This document shows, piece after piece, positions 1 to 13,400 of a DNA stretch of 64,000 nucleotides (positions are counted from its first letter, which is position 1; each line of letters starts with the position of its first letter). The notes under the pieces were generated by a model. The model was not told the DNA's origin. It ran no database searches and saw only the letters and a list, made by a program, of their open reading frames with translations. The position numbers and the translations under genes were made by a program. The DNA lies in assembly GCF_026151205.1 (NCBI RefSeq), contig NC_087076.1, positions 2,117,692 to 2,181,691 of the forward strand, in the 5' to 3' direction. The DNA comes from Bolinopsis microptera (lineage: Eukaryota > Ctenophora > Tentaculata > Lobata > Bolinopsidae).

Positions 1-1277
1 TCGTACAGCTTCAGCTTTCTACTCTCACTGATCTGAACAGAGCTATTCAACCAGACTTTCTTGTAGGTGTAGAAGGCAACATTGGCTTTGTTGCGTCTGT
101 TGACAATATCTCTTTCTGAACAGAGCTTTGATCCTAATAGCACTGACTCTCGCCACTCTTCATCTCCTCTAATTTTATTGCCATGGGCATCTAAAGCATC
201 TGTATCTGCCAGATACACTCTTGTAAACACCGTCTTTGATTCGTTAACAAAGAGACTCCAATCCTTTAGTATATCACTGGCAATCTCTAGTATCTTCACC
301 CGGCTCTGACCATCTTCACTCAGAAGCTCAGCATCGTCAGCATAGGCGGACTCTAACGGGAGGCCTCTATCAGAGACTGGGGGGTTCGGTCTAGGAATCG
401 TGACACTGATCACGGCTCTGATGTGATTCAGGGCACCGGCAAGGGTCAATGTAAACACTTTACCTGCCAGACTGTCTCCCTGGTAAGCGCCAATATTAAT
501 CACAAATTCACCAGACTCAGATCTGTTGACCGTCACCTTGAGCTTTGTATTTGAGAGGAGGTACTGAACTAGGCGAATGTCGTCTCTAGAGCATCCTGCA
601 TCAATGAGGAGGTTGATGATGGTCTGTCTGCGGATAGTATTAAACGCAGCGGTCATGTCAATGTTGATTTTACTATACTCAAACTCGCGCCTGGTAACCA
701 CTGATGTCAACATTCTCTGAGACCATACCAGGTCAGCACAGCTGCGACCCTGCTTGTATGCCGCCTGCCAAGGCCCAGTGTACATATCAACGTGGTAATT
801 GATTCTGTTCAAGGCTACGAGGGATAGGACTTTTCTAGTTCCATTTAGCAATGTGAGGGGCCGGATAGACTTTATCGGACCTCGGGGTTTTCCTGGCTTC
901 TGAAGGGGTGTCAGGATACCTTCTCCAATAGCTGGGATGTATGTGTTGGTCTCAAAGGAGAGATTATAGATCCTAGCCAACTCACAGTGGAGGGGATATC
1001 CAGCAGCTTTCATTAGCTCATTAGGTATACCGTCAGGGCCACACGCTCTACCGGATTTCAGCTTCATAACAGCACGGCCAACTTCTTCAGGTGTTATGGG
1101 ACAGAGGAGGCTTCCAGGAGGGTCTATGAATGCTGGGAGGTGGGGTTCATCTTTGTCATTGAACTCATTATTAAAGTATTCTTTAATAGCTTCTGCTTTT
1201 AATGAGTCAGAACCTAAGGTATTCCTTACATAGACGTGAATATCTTGAATATTTATCGAATAATGATAATCTCAAAT
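1..1277 (-). mobile_element. 5'-truncated non-LTR retrotransposon (reverse transcriptase)
   Basis: One frame on the minus strand stays open from a TGA near 1277 to the window edge (over 420 codons), so the element continues to the left. It reads as a reverse transcriptase. Landmarks in order are a GRACGPDGIPNELMKAA block, a PGKPRG...RPLTLLNGTRK block, INIDMTAAFN (the first catalytic Asp), a QGDSLAGKVFTL block and the catalytic YADD. A basic RRNKANVAFYTYKKVW region follows. There is no endonuclease domain and no initiator Met upstream, as expected for a 5'-truncated LINE copy. The upstream edge lies next to a 10-bp satellite. The YADD box and overall form fit non-LTR elements. The clade cannot be assigned by eye. 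I see no internal stop in the visible part, so the copy may be fairly young. Confidence 0.85.
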
Positions 1278-1290
1278 TTCAAGACATATT

Positions 1291-1410
1291 AATGTCAATT
1301 AATGTCAATTAATGTCAATTAATGTCAATTAATGTCAATTAATGTCAATTAATGTCAATTAATGTCAATTAATGTCAATTAATGTCAATTAATGTCAATT
1401 AATGTCAATG
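1291..1410. repeat. 10-bp satellite, 12 copies
   Basis: Twelve head-to-tail copies of AATGTCAATT; the last copy ends in G. The array sits 14 bp beyond the end of the truncated LINE frame. Downstream, at about 1435-1450, the motif TGACATTAATTGACG resembles a partial reverse complement of the unit. Confidence 0.97.
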
Positions 1411-3418
1411 TCAGTTTGGGGTTTTTATGGAATACTGACATTAATTGACGTTGCATCACCCCCCATATCATATAGGGGGGGGGGGTGTGAAAAACTACAT
1501 AACACCACCCCGCCTAATACCGTTCAATGGTATATAGTCCTGTACCTGAACTAATAGTTTTTTAATCAGCTACTTCTACTGACAAAACACCTGCTGATAG
1601 TTGGGAACGTTTTAGGACATGTTTACAACCCACACCATGCACCAATCAACAGATAGTATGACTCTGCTATCTGCTGAATACGCTCTAAAGTTGCTCTGTT
1701 CAACAGCTCAACAGTGGAGCTACTGATTGAGTAACATGTGTTAATATATCACATTGATTGAGTAACGATCCAAAAAAGTGCTTCACGTCCACACTCCACA
1801 TGTAACGATCAAATAACAAGACCTGTCAAAAACACAGCTACAAACGATCCCGACAGCCTATTTCAAAGGGATCGGATTCTAAGGACGACTTATTTTGTAT
1901 AATTAACTTTTAAAAACAACTTATAGCCTGGTTTCTGATGCTTCCAATAGAATGTTCTAGTTTGTATGTTGCAACTTCAATTGTCAATCTAGAGAAGGCT
2001 GTGGAACTATTCGTTGGAACTACTAATGTCAATTTTTAAGTGTACAGCTTACAATCGCGAGATGAGTAGTTACTGGTTATTTTTATCACATTTAAGGCAA
2101 AGTTTTCGTGTGGTTTTTTAAAGCTTTTTACAATAGTGGAGTTGGCTTTTTTCGTTAGGATTGAATTAATTTTGTTGAACGAATGATGTAATTGTATTGT
2201 CAAATATACGTTAAAATGTCCCCTAAACATCTTATTAGGGGCCTGGTGCCTTCCCTGCTCGATCAACTGTACCTATGTGGCCTTTAAAGCATGAAGGTTT
2301 AAGGATCATCAGGGCTTCACTTCTGCTAAGTACATAATCTATAAATTGAATTCTCTTAGAAGAAAAGGAGCACCTGAGAGTAATCACACAGTTTTTAGTC
2401 TTTATAATTATAGCTTAGTATTTACCAGTATTTACCAGTATTTACCAGTATTTACCAGTATTTACCAGTATTTACCAGTATTTACTCATCATTTACCGGA
2501 TAATCCTATTAAAACCGTACACATTTAGGTTAGAGTTGAATTTATTTGACCCATATTAAGATAATTTAGAGGTGCAATATGAGTATGGCCGTAAATTATT
2601 TTTCTTGGCTCAGCGAATTAGTTTAGAAATATCAATTCACCTTTGAAACATGACCATAATTTAGGGTTGATTCCTATTATATTATATTGTATCCTATTAT
2701 ATTATATCGAAATTAATTTGTGTAACGTTATGGTGGATTATTATAGCTATTGCACAAGTTTTAAATTTGATGTTTCATTTTTCAAACGTTTGTACACAGC
2801 TTATTAAATACTTATCCGTTTTATTTCAAGTATTATATTTATAAGGTTCAGTGAAGCAGACCATTTAACTAAATTTAGCCAAAAGTTATTGAATTTAAAC
2901 GAATCACTGGTGATGATGCTGTTAAATTTAATTGTGGTTATGAACAGCCCCCTAATGACTCTACAGGGCACAGCCACTTGCAGTTTCGAAAGTGCCCTTT
3001 TTGAGCGAAAACTGCATCACACAAATCGAATTCCTGTAGGTGGAACAGTTGGGATGAAATTAAATAAGAAAATAGAGCGTCATATCACTGGTCATTGGTT
3101 GAACATCTGTGTCTTTCTGACATTTTGCCGGACCTTTACCTTTGGAACCTCCCAAATTGTCACGTTACCATGGGGCGTTACCATGGTGGTGCCGCTATTA
3201 AGTGGTTACCTGGTGGTGCCGCTATTAAGTGGTTACCTGGTAATCGATAGTTTGTATTTTAGCAAATAAGCCATTTTGATCTCGTTAATTTTAAAGATGA
3301 ATAAGCTAAGTTGACATTATTAGTATTGCTAAATCACTTTATAGCAGGTCATTGCAGACCCCCTACGGCCTACAGTTGTCCGATCCCAGTTACTTACCAA
3401 ATAAACTATTCTATCAAG
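1411..3418. other. AT-rich intergenic sequence upstream of the first receptor gene
   Basis: No convincing coding region on either strand. It contains a C6/G11 palindromic patch near 1460-1487, the decamer array at 2421-2480, and a 27-bp direct duplication (GGTGGTGCCGCTATTAAGTG twice) near 3191-3241. The promoter and any 5'-UTR exon of the receptor gene should lie here, but no clear TATA element is evident. Confidence 0.6.
2421..2480. repeat. 10-bp tandem repeat, 6 copies
   Basis: Six perfect copies of TTTACCAGTA followed by degenerate flanks (TTTACTCATCATTTACC). The short open frame that crosses it is produced by the repeat. Confidence 0.95.
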
Positions 3419-4880
3419 ATGAACGAGTTGGTAAGGATTGAAAACACAAAGCAGAGCTTCTCTGAAGACTGGTCTCCCGCAACTAGACCTCTCCTCATCG
3501 TCCTAACTGCTGTTATATGTCTTGTTGGCTTCTTAGGTTAGTCTTCTTATACTTCTCTCTGCCGAACTAACTTTCAAAATAAAATTAATTCGAACATTTG
3601 TCTCCTTTCTATAACAACCCTATGATATGAGTGCCAAGTTTCTATGGCAACCCAACATTACGACCGCCATGTTTTGTAAGTTAACACACAGTGAGTGTTT
3701 GCAGGGAACTGCCTAGTGCTGCATGGTTCACTACACTACAACGCTCTGCGACTAGAGAAGATCAGTAGGTCGCTAGTACAGAGTATAGCTCTGTGCGACG
3801 CCCTGGCTTCTCTTCTCCTTTACTTCCCAGTTGTAGTGACTCTGATATCAGATAGATGGGTGCTGGGTCAGGCTGTGTGCTTTGTAGTCGCTCACTCTAA
3901 CTACCTTCTAGTCCTCAACGAGATCTGGCTTGTTCTGTTCATGTCAGGGTATAGAATCTGGGTGCTCAAGAAACCAAAGGGACACAGGTTGGAAATTGCT
4001 AAATAGTTGCCCTTCAAAACTTGCCTGCTTCAAGAGTAGAGATTCAGTTCTACTATCTAGGAATAACAGATACTAAGTTTTATGTTTCCTTCTAGAGTTG
4101 ATCGCACATGTAACACTAGCTATGCACTAGTGATCACGTTCGAACTGATTATATCGCACAGGTTATCCAAGAGGAGTGTGTGGATTGTAGCAGGTATCCA
4201 GTTGGGTCTCTCTATAGTGTTATTAGTTTACTCGCTCTGCATGAAGATAACAGCAGAATACCGCAGCATCTCTTGTGACACTAACCTCTACTACGATAAG
4301 GAAGCGTGAGTAACAGATTGTATCATAGCTTTAAAATTTAATCACAAATAATTCCATATATAATGGGACAGTAGCTAATGGAAACGCGCACTCACACGTG
4401 CAAATATTATAGCTGAAAGTTGTTTCCCTCAGGTATGGAGGGTACCTCACAATAGCTATCCTGATAATCCCTCTAGTCTGCATCCTCATTCTCAACACCT
4501 TCCTCCTCTTCAGTGTGTGTCTCACCAACAAGGCCTCCCACAGATCCCTGAGCAGCGTCAGGAAGCCCACCATCATGCTGTCCCTGGTGACCCTGATAGA
4601 GCTAGTCTCCCTGGTTCCTGTGGTCTACATGATAATGCTCTCCCACACAGACCCCCGTAACACCTGGTTACGGAGCAACCTGGCCTGGTTTAGGATACTA
4701 GCTGTGTACATGGTATCTCTAAACGTATGTAGCAACCCTGTTATCTACCTGGCTACTAACAGGTCCTTCAGAGGCTATGTCAGGGGGATCCTGCAGTGTA
4801 AGAGGGCCGTGAAGAACAATAGTGTGGTTTCTAGAGAGTTTAAGAGTACCACAGTGGTCCAGAACAGACTCTCCACTTGA
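3419..4880 (+). CDS. rhodopsin-family G-protein-coupled receptor, four exons
   Basis: Exons 3419-3536, 3705-3987, 4162-4305 and 4433-4880 join in frame through GT-AG introns to give 330 residues. Visible features are TM1 ending in GN (VGFLG/NCLVL), a TM2 with the ALCDALASLLLYFPV pattern, a TM3 Cys (QAVCFVV), and TM7 with CSNPVIY, matching the NPxxY motif. A basic, Ser-rich tail (exon 4) follows. The DRY box at the end of TM3 is replaced by GYR, as in the paralogue at 10.5 kb, so coupling may be unconventional. The short N-terminus and absence of a signal peptide suit a small ligand such as a peptide or amine. The ligand is unknown. The first intron is only 168 bp, in contrast to the paralogue. 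The ATG was chosen because it is the only one giving a normal extracellular N-terminus in phase with exon 2. Confidence 0.85.
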
Positions 4881-7800
4881 CACAGTGAATAGGATTAACG
4901 ACTTTTACAGTTGATATGAAGTTGTGTTATTGAATAAAATGTTTAGAAATTGATGTTATTTACAATTTTATGAAAGATGTACAATTATTAACCAAATTAA
5001 ACAATTTAAGTTTTCTTGATTCCCTTATTATATAACTCTATCACATGTGCTGATTTCCACAGACTTTATTGCACGAGACATTGGAGCAGATGATGCTTTA
5101 AGAACGCCAGATGCAATAAGTGATATTTAACGACTTATTAATATCAAGAATTTGTGGGACTTGTAAACAAGTGCTCCTGAAGGCCGGAAAATAGCAGACT
5201 GTAGCGGTATTCTGTGTCACACGATAGCCTTGAGAGACCACGTGATAGCCTTGGCTCTTATCATGAGACCACGTGATTACGACTAAAAACCAGTAATGTA
5301 GAAGTTAAAGTGCAAATATTTAAATAACTCAAACAAATGACACCTGTGCAGTGTTAAGAGTAGTTCGTCAACTTTCCTGCAATATTTGCTGCCTTCTATC
5401 CTGTTTAAGAACTGTTTGTCACTAAAATTATATCTATTTCAGCTGAGCCGAGAATATTAGAGGTTTAAATAAATTTGTAAATGACATCTCCTCATTCAGT
5501 TAAGCAAATAAACCTTGCTGTCTTATACCTCCACCAAGGCAATTGTACAACATGAAAATAATTTACATTTTATTAATAGCGCTCTACAAACTCTCTACCA
5601 CAGCAATAATCAGACCAGCTGTAGTCGAGAAGTAGAAATGTGTGGTTCCTAATCAGTAATCGGGACCTTCCTTCAAGTCGTGAGCCTCCCCTCGTTTAGC
5701 CTCCCCTCGTTGTGAGTCTCACTACTCATTCAGTTAGTTATCTTCTTGTTATTTACTTTCCGAATCGAAACATTACTTATTGTGCAACTTATTATTTACT
5801 TACGTTATTGGACAATGGTGATAGTTCGTTCAAATCTCGTTGTAGGAAGACTCAACAATATTGTAATAAAACAGATTTCAGAAGTACCGCCGTCTTGAGA
5901 ATTAGCGGACGCCAGATTTCCATCAACCGTAATTAATTACAATTAACGATCGTTTCATATTGGTCAAATTACCAAATAATGCTTCTTCATTCACCATTCT
6001 TGGGGCGCTACGGAGCACAAAATGGACGGGTTGCCATTGTCGATTATTCAAATTTAAAAAGATAAATGACCGGACACCGTAGCCTGTGTGGTGATATCAA
6101 AAATTAAAGTTCTGTTTAAATCTCAGTTGGTATTCGATTTCATCTTTAATACTAATTAACTTCGGTTCAGTGTGTTTTTGTCCGGGCCTTGCCTGCTGGC
6201 CCTACCATGGCTCTCAAGCTTGGGCAGGTTAGACTTATGTATTATATATATATACTAATTACCTTACTGCATCAGCCGTAAATTCAGTTTATTTTGGATT
6301 GTCCATGTTCGAATGACCGCTATCTTTTGCTGAGAGTTTTAACACCCAGTCTTTAATTAAAGGCTGTTGAGTGAACAATTTTCTTGTTACCAACGAATAA
6401 ATTCTTATCGAATTAATGGCTTTGAATTCTAAGAACTAGCAGGAACCCGTCTAACTCTAAAGTGGTGTCAAGACTCAAGAGAATGAAATAATCATTACCT
6501 ATTTAATTCGAGTTTTTGACACCACTTGGGGATCCAAATTTTGGGCATTAAAATCATTATTCCTTGGCCTTTTTTTATTTTTGCATGCTGATTTAAAGGC
6601 CATTAAAGCATTTGAACCAGTGAAAAAAGTTTAACTTGTATATCTTTTGCGGAAAGTCGTGTTAAAGTTGATGCCGTGGTGTCAGTAAAATGGTACGGAT
6701 ATATATTATATATATACAAATATAGTAAGATACACCGCCGAATTCGTAAGTTATAAATTACAGTTAAACTGTTAAAGATGGAGAAACCCACTTTGTAAGG
6801 GTTCGTGAAAGCCTTATAGTAAAACAAATTACATTTACAACACTACAAACTTACAACAAATATTTAGGATGATATAGAAGGAATATATTTAACACAGATT
6901 TGTTGCAAGTAGAATTATTGTTCACTTTAGCCTCACCTGCTACGGCTAAATCTTGCTAGTGATTATTAATTCCGCGCTAGCTGATCATTCAGTCACTGTG
7001 TAATGTGGTAAAAAATAAGATTTCTTCAGAATCCTTTCAAAAATCTTTCAATACTCAGTACCCTGATAGTGTTGCTTTATTCGGTAACTATATAATGAAT
7101 AATTGTGCATATTAACGTAACTGTGCAGACAGTTTAAGTAACCCACACAGCCCCGTGCTATCATACTACTATTAATTAACTAACTACATTTATGATATTA
7201 TTTTTATTAACAAATGAGACTTCATGGTTTGACTAGACGGAGTTACAATATTACAATAATATAATAGTAGTAACTAGTATCACTGTATCTGTGAAAATGG
7301 TTTAAAAGTTCCCCGTCAGCTCTTTTTTGTTTGTTCGTTTATTTGTCTGCTTTTATGTAAAGAGTAATTAATAATCATAATATGGGAAAATGTTCCCTTT
7401 TTCTCTGATCCTAGTTCTATTTGGAAGAAACAGTGGCGACTTGTGAGTTGTGTGTCAATTTATCAATCCAACTTATAAGCTGTTTTACTAAACACCCTAA
7501 TTCACTTAATATAAACGATATTTTCTTCCGTCGTGTTTGTCTGTTATCTCAGAGTGATTTATTAATGTAATTTGAAAAGATTGACTTAGAATTTAATTTA
7601 GTAGTAGTTTAGATTCATCTTGCCACTATTTGCTTCCCTAGCAATTATCAGAACAGCAGTGTTTTTTCAACTCTGGATTTTTTATTCCATTTCTAAAAAT
7701 CTGCGTTGTTTATAAAAGTAACTGTTAATAGGCAGATAATCAGGCAGATATTACCACCCTGGTAATATCCAGGCAGTTTACCCGTACTGTCAACAATCTA

Positions 7801-10494
7801 GAATTGGTAAACGTTTAATAGCAGCAATTCAATCATGGGGCCTGTTTACTGTTTACCCCAGACCAATTCATTACCGAATCAGCTAATTAAGTTACAACAT
7901 TCGTCCTTTTTTCTGTTATAAATGTGTAATGTAATATATTTAAAATCTGGTTTATTAGACTAACTAAACTTCAGTGCAATTTTAAAAGGTATAATCTGGT
8001 CCCGGTATAGAATTACCCCTCCAGATTCACAGAATTATGCCTATTTGACAAATTTTGTAAGCCTATGGGGAGCCGTGTACGGTGGCTTACAGTAACGTAG
8101 GGGGTAGGGGGCCGGGGGTTTATGGTAAATCTGACTCATGTAATATGTGACCGACCCCATTATGTATTTTCAATATTTTAAAGTTTTTAACCATATCTTG
8201 TAAGCTTACACAACTGTTATAGAACAGTCTTCCAACAGGTCAGAACACGTTTTTTCTTTTGTCTTTGACTGTTTATACTTTATAAAGTATAAACTATAAA
8301 TAGTTGAGTAGTTATATGTATTCGACACGAATCCTGTACTAAGAGTTTCCTTCAATTCTTCCTGCGATTTGTTTAAATCGTTCACTTTGTGATTTTAATA
8401 TGTCAGTAGTTTGTTCTGAAACTTCCTCTTATTATTTGTTGACGATTTAAGAAATAAGTCGGCCTTGACTGTAAGATGATTGATTGTATCACTAACATGT
8501 ACCAACGCTTTGTTGGTCTACTTGTAAATTGTAAATTTGCTCCTGATTTTGAATAAAATATTATGTGACAGCTTATACCTTTTGCGTTATCATTCAGTTA
8601 AAGATCTAACAATAAATTTCGAAAACGAAGAAAAAAGAACAGTTGAAATGTTAGCCGGGCATTGTTAGTAAATTCTTCGTGTTATTGTGCAGATCAAAAG
8701 CATGTATTTGCGTTATCAATCAACTTAAAACATATAAACATTAAACATGGCAATTGGAGATTTTAAAGTTACCACTTCTCTGGTGGTTGTTAGTTGTGTA
8801 TCTGTGTTAATTGGATCCAACATGTCAGAGCTACTCTAATGTCACACGGTGCTATAAGCTTGCTGTTAATTACTTGATGAAGTATGGTGGTGACTTGGAT
8901 CCCCACGGGTACCAGCCTGTTGTTAACTAAGTGTCTAACTAAGTGACTAACTAAGTGACTAACTGTCCATAATCGCAGTATTTTAATCGCAGTATGATAA
9001 AAGCGCTTAATATCGTGTCGTGCTTCTTCTCCAATTTGATAACACGTATCCCTTAAGCGCTCGATTCCAAATAACTGTGGGGCTCTCTGACCTACTGATA
9101 TCTTATCGCCTGTTAGAGCTACTATTAACTGTGCTCTATGGGGGCAAGTGGTTTTAATTCTGCTTTCCTACTAAATTTAGCTCGAAAGTGTGATAATATT
9201 ATCTTTTTCCTAATAATACGCAATTATTATTAGTATTCACGTAATTATAATGGTTTCTGGACGAACTACCAACTATCTTAATTTAAATGCACGTGCGACG
9301 CCAAATTTGCACGAGCATTTCTAACTCCTTCTAGCTAACAGAAGTTAAAACTGTATAAATTACACGGCTTAAGGCCAGTAGTTTACTCAATCATTAATAA
9401 TAAGCCGTAAAATTAATCCTATTCGCATTACCAGAGAGGCATCGTGTAATATTTAACTTCCGAATTATAAATAATGGGAGTTCACACCTGTTAGATTGTA
9501 AAATATTGTAAGCTAATATTCTTGCTGGGCACCCAACAGATCATAAGCAGGCCCTTGGCAGGTGTCTTGGACAGGTGTTCTATTATAGATGGTGTTCCAT
9601 TAAAGATTTTAGAAAGATCGCTTTCTATAAATAAAATTCGTATATAATACGACTCTGTTTCTTATAAAAAGCTACTATTCAATATTTAGTCGTACTTAAA
9701 TCTCTTAAGTGCCCTCAGCTTGTTAACTAGCGCGAGCGCTATTTCCATTTGCTGAGATGAGCTATAAAAGGAGAAGGCTTTAAAATATAAGTGTCTAAGA
9801 TTTCGTTTACAACTTTTAAAAATCTCATTAATACATAAAGAGACTAAACAAATATTGCTTAATACATTACTTTTCATTAGTCTCTTAACATGAATCTTAA
9901 TACGCTTAGTTCGCTGTATTGCACTCAGATTACAAGTTTAATACAGCGGTGCTTAATTTATCACATTGTTGCCTAACTACAAGCTCGTTATAAGCTCGGT
10001 TTCTTTATTTTCATTCAGTTATACTTGTTTTGTTCTTTGTTGTCTGAGGTGGACAAATCTAAACTTTGTTCTGAAGTTTAGCACACTTCTTTTCTCTCAG
10101 CGAAACCAAGGCAATTAGAAATATACTGGAAAACATAAACTGGAAACAAAAAATCAGCGTTTATTTGCGACGTTCTTCGTTTTGTAAATTATACAATATG
10201 CCACTTTTCTCGTGGGGTAATTACTAAACACCCTAATTCACAAACGATATTTATAATAAAAATAGTCTAAACAAACTTTGTTTCTGATTGACTTAACTGA
10301 TAAGATCGAGTTTTTGTAAGCCATGCGTGTTATTATTGGAAATTATGTGCTATTAATTAAATCATGCCTTTACAATCATGTCTTTCTACATATATCATGT
10401 CATTTCCTAGTTTGGTCAATTATACTTTTACTCAGTATTTCTTCACCAGTTTAATATTGAACACACATATCTCTCATCCCACTGTCCAGGTGCG
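4881..10494. other. 5.6-kb intergenic region without recognised genes
   Basis: AT-rich, with frequent stops in all six frames and no domain I recognise. It contains one copy of a dispersed element (6434-6735). A 5'-UTR exon of the second receptor may lie here: ACTGTCCAG just before its ATG at 10495 looks like a splice acceptor. Confidence 0.6.
6434..6735. repeat. dispersed ~0.3-kb element, copy 1
   Basis: Begins ACTAGCAGGAACCCGTC and ends in an AT-dinucleotide tract followed by ATAGTAAG. It is clearly homologous, with a few small indels, to 15428-15779. Shared blocks include TTTTTGACACCACTTGGGG, GGCCATTAAAGCATTTGAA and GATGCCGTGGTGTCAGTAAA. It has no coding capacity, so it is probably a SINE or MITE. 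The 5' end is sharply shared while the 3' end fades into an AT-rich tail. Confidence 0.85.
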
Positions 10495-13400
10495 ATGTTC
10501 CCTGGCTTTGTGAACTTAACCTACTCAGAGGTGGATATATCCCAGAGCTGGATCAGTGCGACCAGACCCGTCCTTATCACACTAACAACACTTATCTGCG
10601 CTACTGGTATTGTAGGTCAGTAATCACACTAACAACACTTATCTGCGCTACTGGTATTATAGGTCAGTAATCACACTAACAACACTTATCTGCGCTACTG
10701 GTATTATAGGTCAGTAATCACACTAACAACACTTATCTGCGCTACTGGTATTATAGGTCAGTAATCACACTAACAACACTTATCTGCGCTACTGGTATTA
10801 TAGGTCAGTAATCACACTAACAACACTTATCTGCGCCACTGGTATTATAGGTCAGTAATCACACTAACAACACTTATCTGCGCTACTGGTATTTTAGGTC
10901 AGTAATCACACTAACAACACTTATCTGCGCTACTGGTATTATAGGTCAGTAATCACACTAACAACACTTATCTGCGCTACTGGTATTATAGGTCAGTAAT
11001 CACACTAACAACACTTATCTGCGCTACTGGTATTATAGGTCAGTAATCACACTAACAACACTTATCTGCGCTAATGGTATTATAGGTCAGTAATCACACT
11101 AACAACACTTATCTGCGCTACTGGTATTATAGGTCAGTAATCAAACTAACAACACTTATCTGCGCTACTGGTATTATAGGTCAGTAATCAAACTAACAAC
11201 ACTTATCTGCGCTACTGGTATTTTAGGTCAGTAATCACACTAACAACACTTATCTGCGCTACTGGTATTATAGGTCAGTAATCACACTAACAACACTTAT
11301 CTGCGCTACTGGTATTATAGGTCAGTAATCACACTAACAACACTTATCTGCGCCACTGGTATTATAGGTCAGTAATCACACTAACAACACTTATCTGCGC
11401 TACTGGTATTATAGGTCAGTAATCACACTAACAACACTTATCTGCGCTACTGGTATTATAGGTCAGTAATCACACTAACAACACTTATCTGCGCTACTGG
11501 TATTATAGGTCAGTAATCACACTAACAACACTTATCTGCGCTACTGGTATTATAGGTCAGTAATCACACTAACAACACTTATCTGCGCTAATGGTATTAT
11601 AGGTCAGTAATCACACTAACAACACTTATCTGCGCTACTGGTATTATAGGTCAGTAATCACACTAACAACACTTATCTGCGCTACTGGTATTATAGGTCA
11701 GTAATCACACTAACAACACTTATCTGCGCTACTGGTATTATAGGTCAGTAATCACACTAACAACACTTATCTGCGCCACTGGTATTATAGGTCAGTAATC
11801 ACACTAACAACACTTATCTGCGCCACTGGTATTATAGGTCAGTAATCACACTAACAACACTTATCTGCGCTACTGGTATTATAGGTCAGTAATCACACTA
11901 ACAACACTTATCTGCGCTACTGGTATTATAGGTCAGTAATCACACTAACAACACTTATCTGCGCTACTGGTATTATAGGTCAGTAATCACACTAACAACA
12001 CTTATCTGCGCTACTGGTATTATAGGTCAGTAATCACACTAACAACACTTATCTGCGCTACTGGTATTATAGGTCATTAATCACACTAACAACACTTATC
12101 TGCGCTACTGGTATTATAGGTCAGTAATCACACTAATAACACTTATCTGCGCTACTGGTATTATAGGTCAGTAATCACACTAACAACACTTATCTGCGCT
12201 ACTGGTATTATAGGTCAGTAATCACACTAACAACACTTATCTGCGCTACTGGTATTATAGGTCAGTAATCACACTAACAACACTTATCTGCGCCACTGGT
12301 ATTATAGGTCAGTAATCACACTAACAACACTTATCTGCGCTACTGGTATTATAGGTCAGTAATCACACTAACAACACTTATCTGCGCTACTGGTATTATA
12401 GGTCAGTAATCACACTAACAACACTTATCTGCGCCACTGGTATTATAGGTCAGTAATCACACTAACAACACTTATCTGCGCTACTGGTATTATAGGTCAG
12501 TAATCACACTAACAACACTTATCTGCGCTACTGGTATTATAGGTCAGTAATCAAACTAACAACACTTATCTGCGCTACTGGTATTATAGGTCAGTAATCA
12601 CACTAACAACACTTATCTGCGCTAATGGTATTATAGGTCAGTAATCACACTAATAACACTTATCTGCGCTACTGGTATTATAGGTCAGTAATCACACTAA
12701 CAACACTTATCTGCGCTACTGGTATTATAGGTCAGTAATCACACTAACAACACTTATCTGCGCTAATGGTATTATAGGTCAGTAATCACACTAACAACAC
12801 TTATCTGCGCTACTGGTATTATAGGTCAGTAATCACACTAACAACACTTATCTGCGCTACTGGTATTATAGGTCAGTAATCACACTAACAACACTTATCT
12901 GCGCCACTGGTATTATAGGTCAGTAATCACACTAACAACACTTATCTGCGCCACTGGTATTATAGGTCAGTAATCACACTAACATCACTTATCTGCGCTA
13001 CTGGTATTATAGGTCAGTAATCACACTAACAACACTTATCTGCGCTACTGGTATTATAGGTCAGTAATCACACTAACAACACTTATCTGCGCTACTGGTA
13101 TTATAGGTCATTAATCACACTAACAACACTTATCTGCGCTACTGGTATTATAGGTCAGTAATCACACTAACAACACTTATCTGCGCTACTGGTATTATAG
13201 GTCAGTAATCAAACTAACAACACTTATCTGCGCTACTGGTATTATAGGTCAGTAATCACACTAACAACACTTATCTGCGCTACTGGTATTATAGGTCAGT
13301 AATCACACTAACAACACTTATCTGCGCTACTGGTATTATAGGTCATTAATCACACTAACAACACTTATCTGCGCTACTGGTAGTATAGGTCAGTAATCAC

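Noticed and set aside
2346-2528. 60-codon frame with QYLPVFTSIY repeats
   Set aside because: Produced by the 10-bp TTTACCAGTA array.
2889-3269. 126-codon frame upstream of the first receptor
   Set aside because: Starts with a non-ATG codon, spans a short duplication, has no recognisable domain and does not splice sensibly to the receptor.
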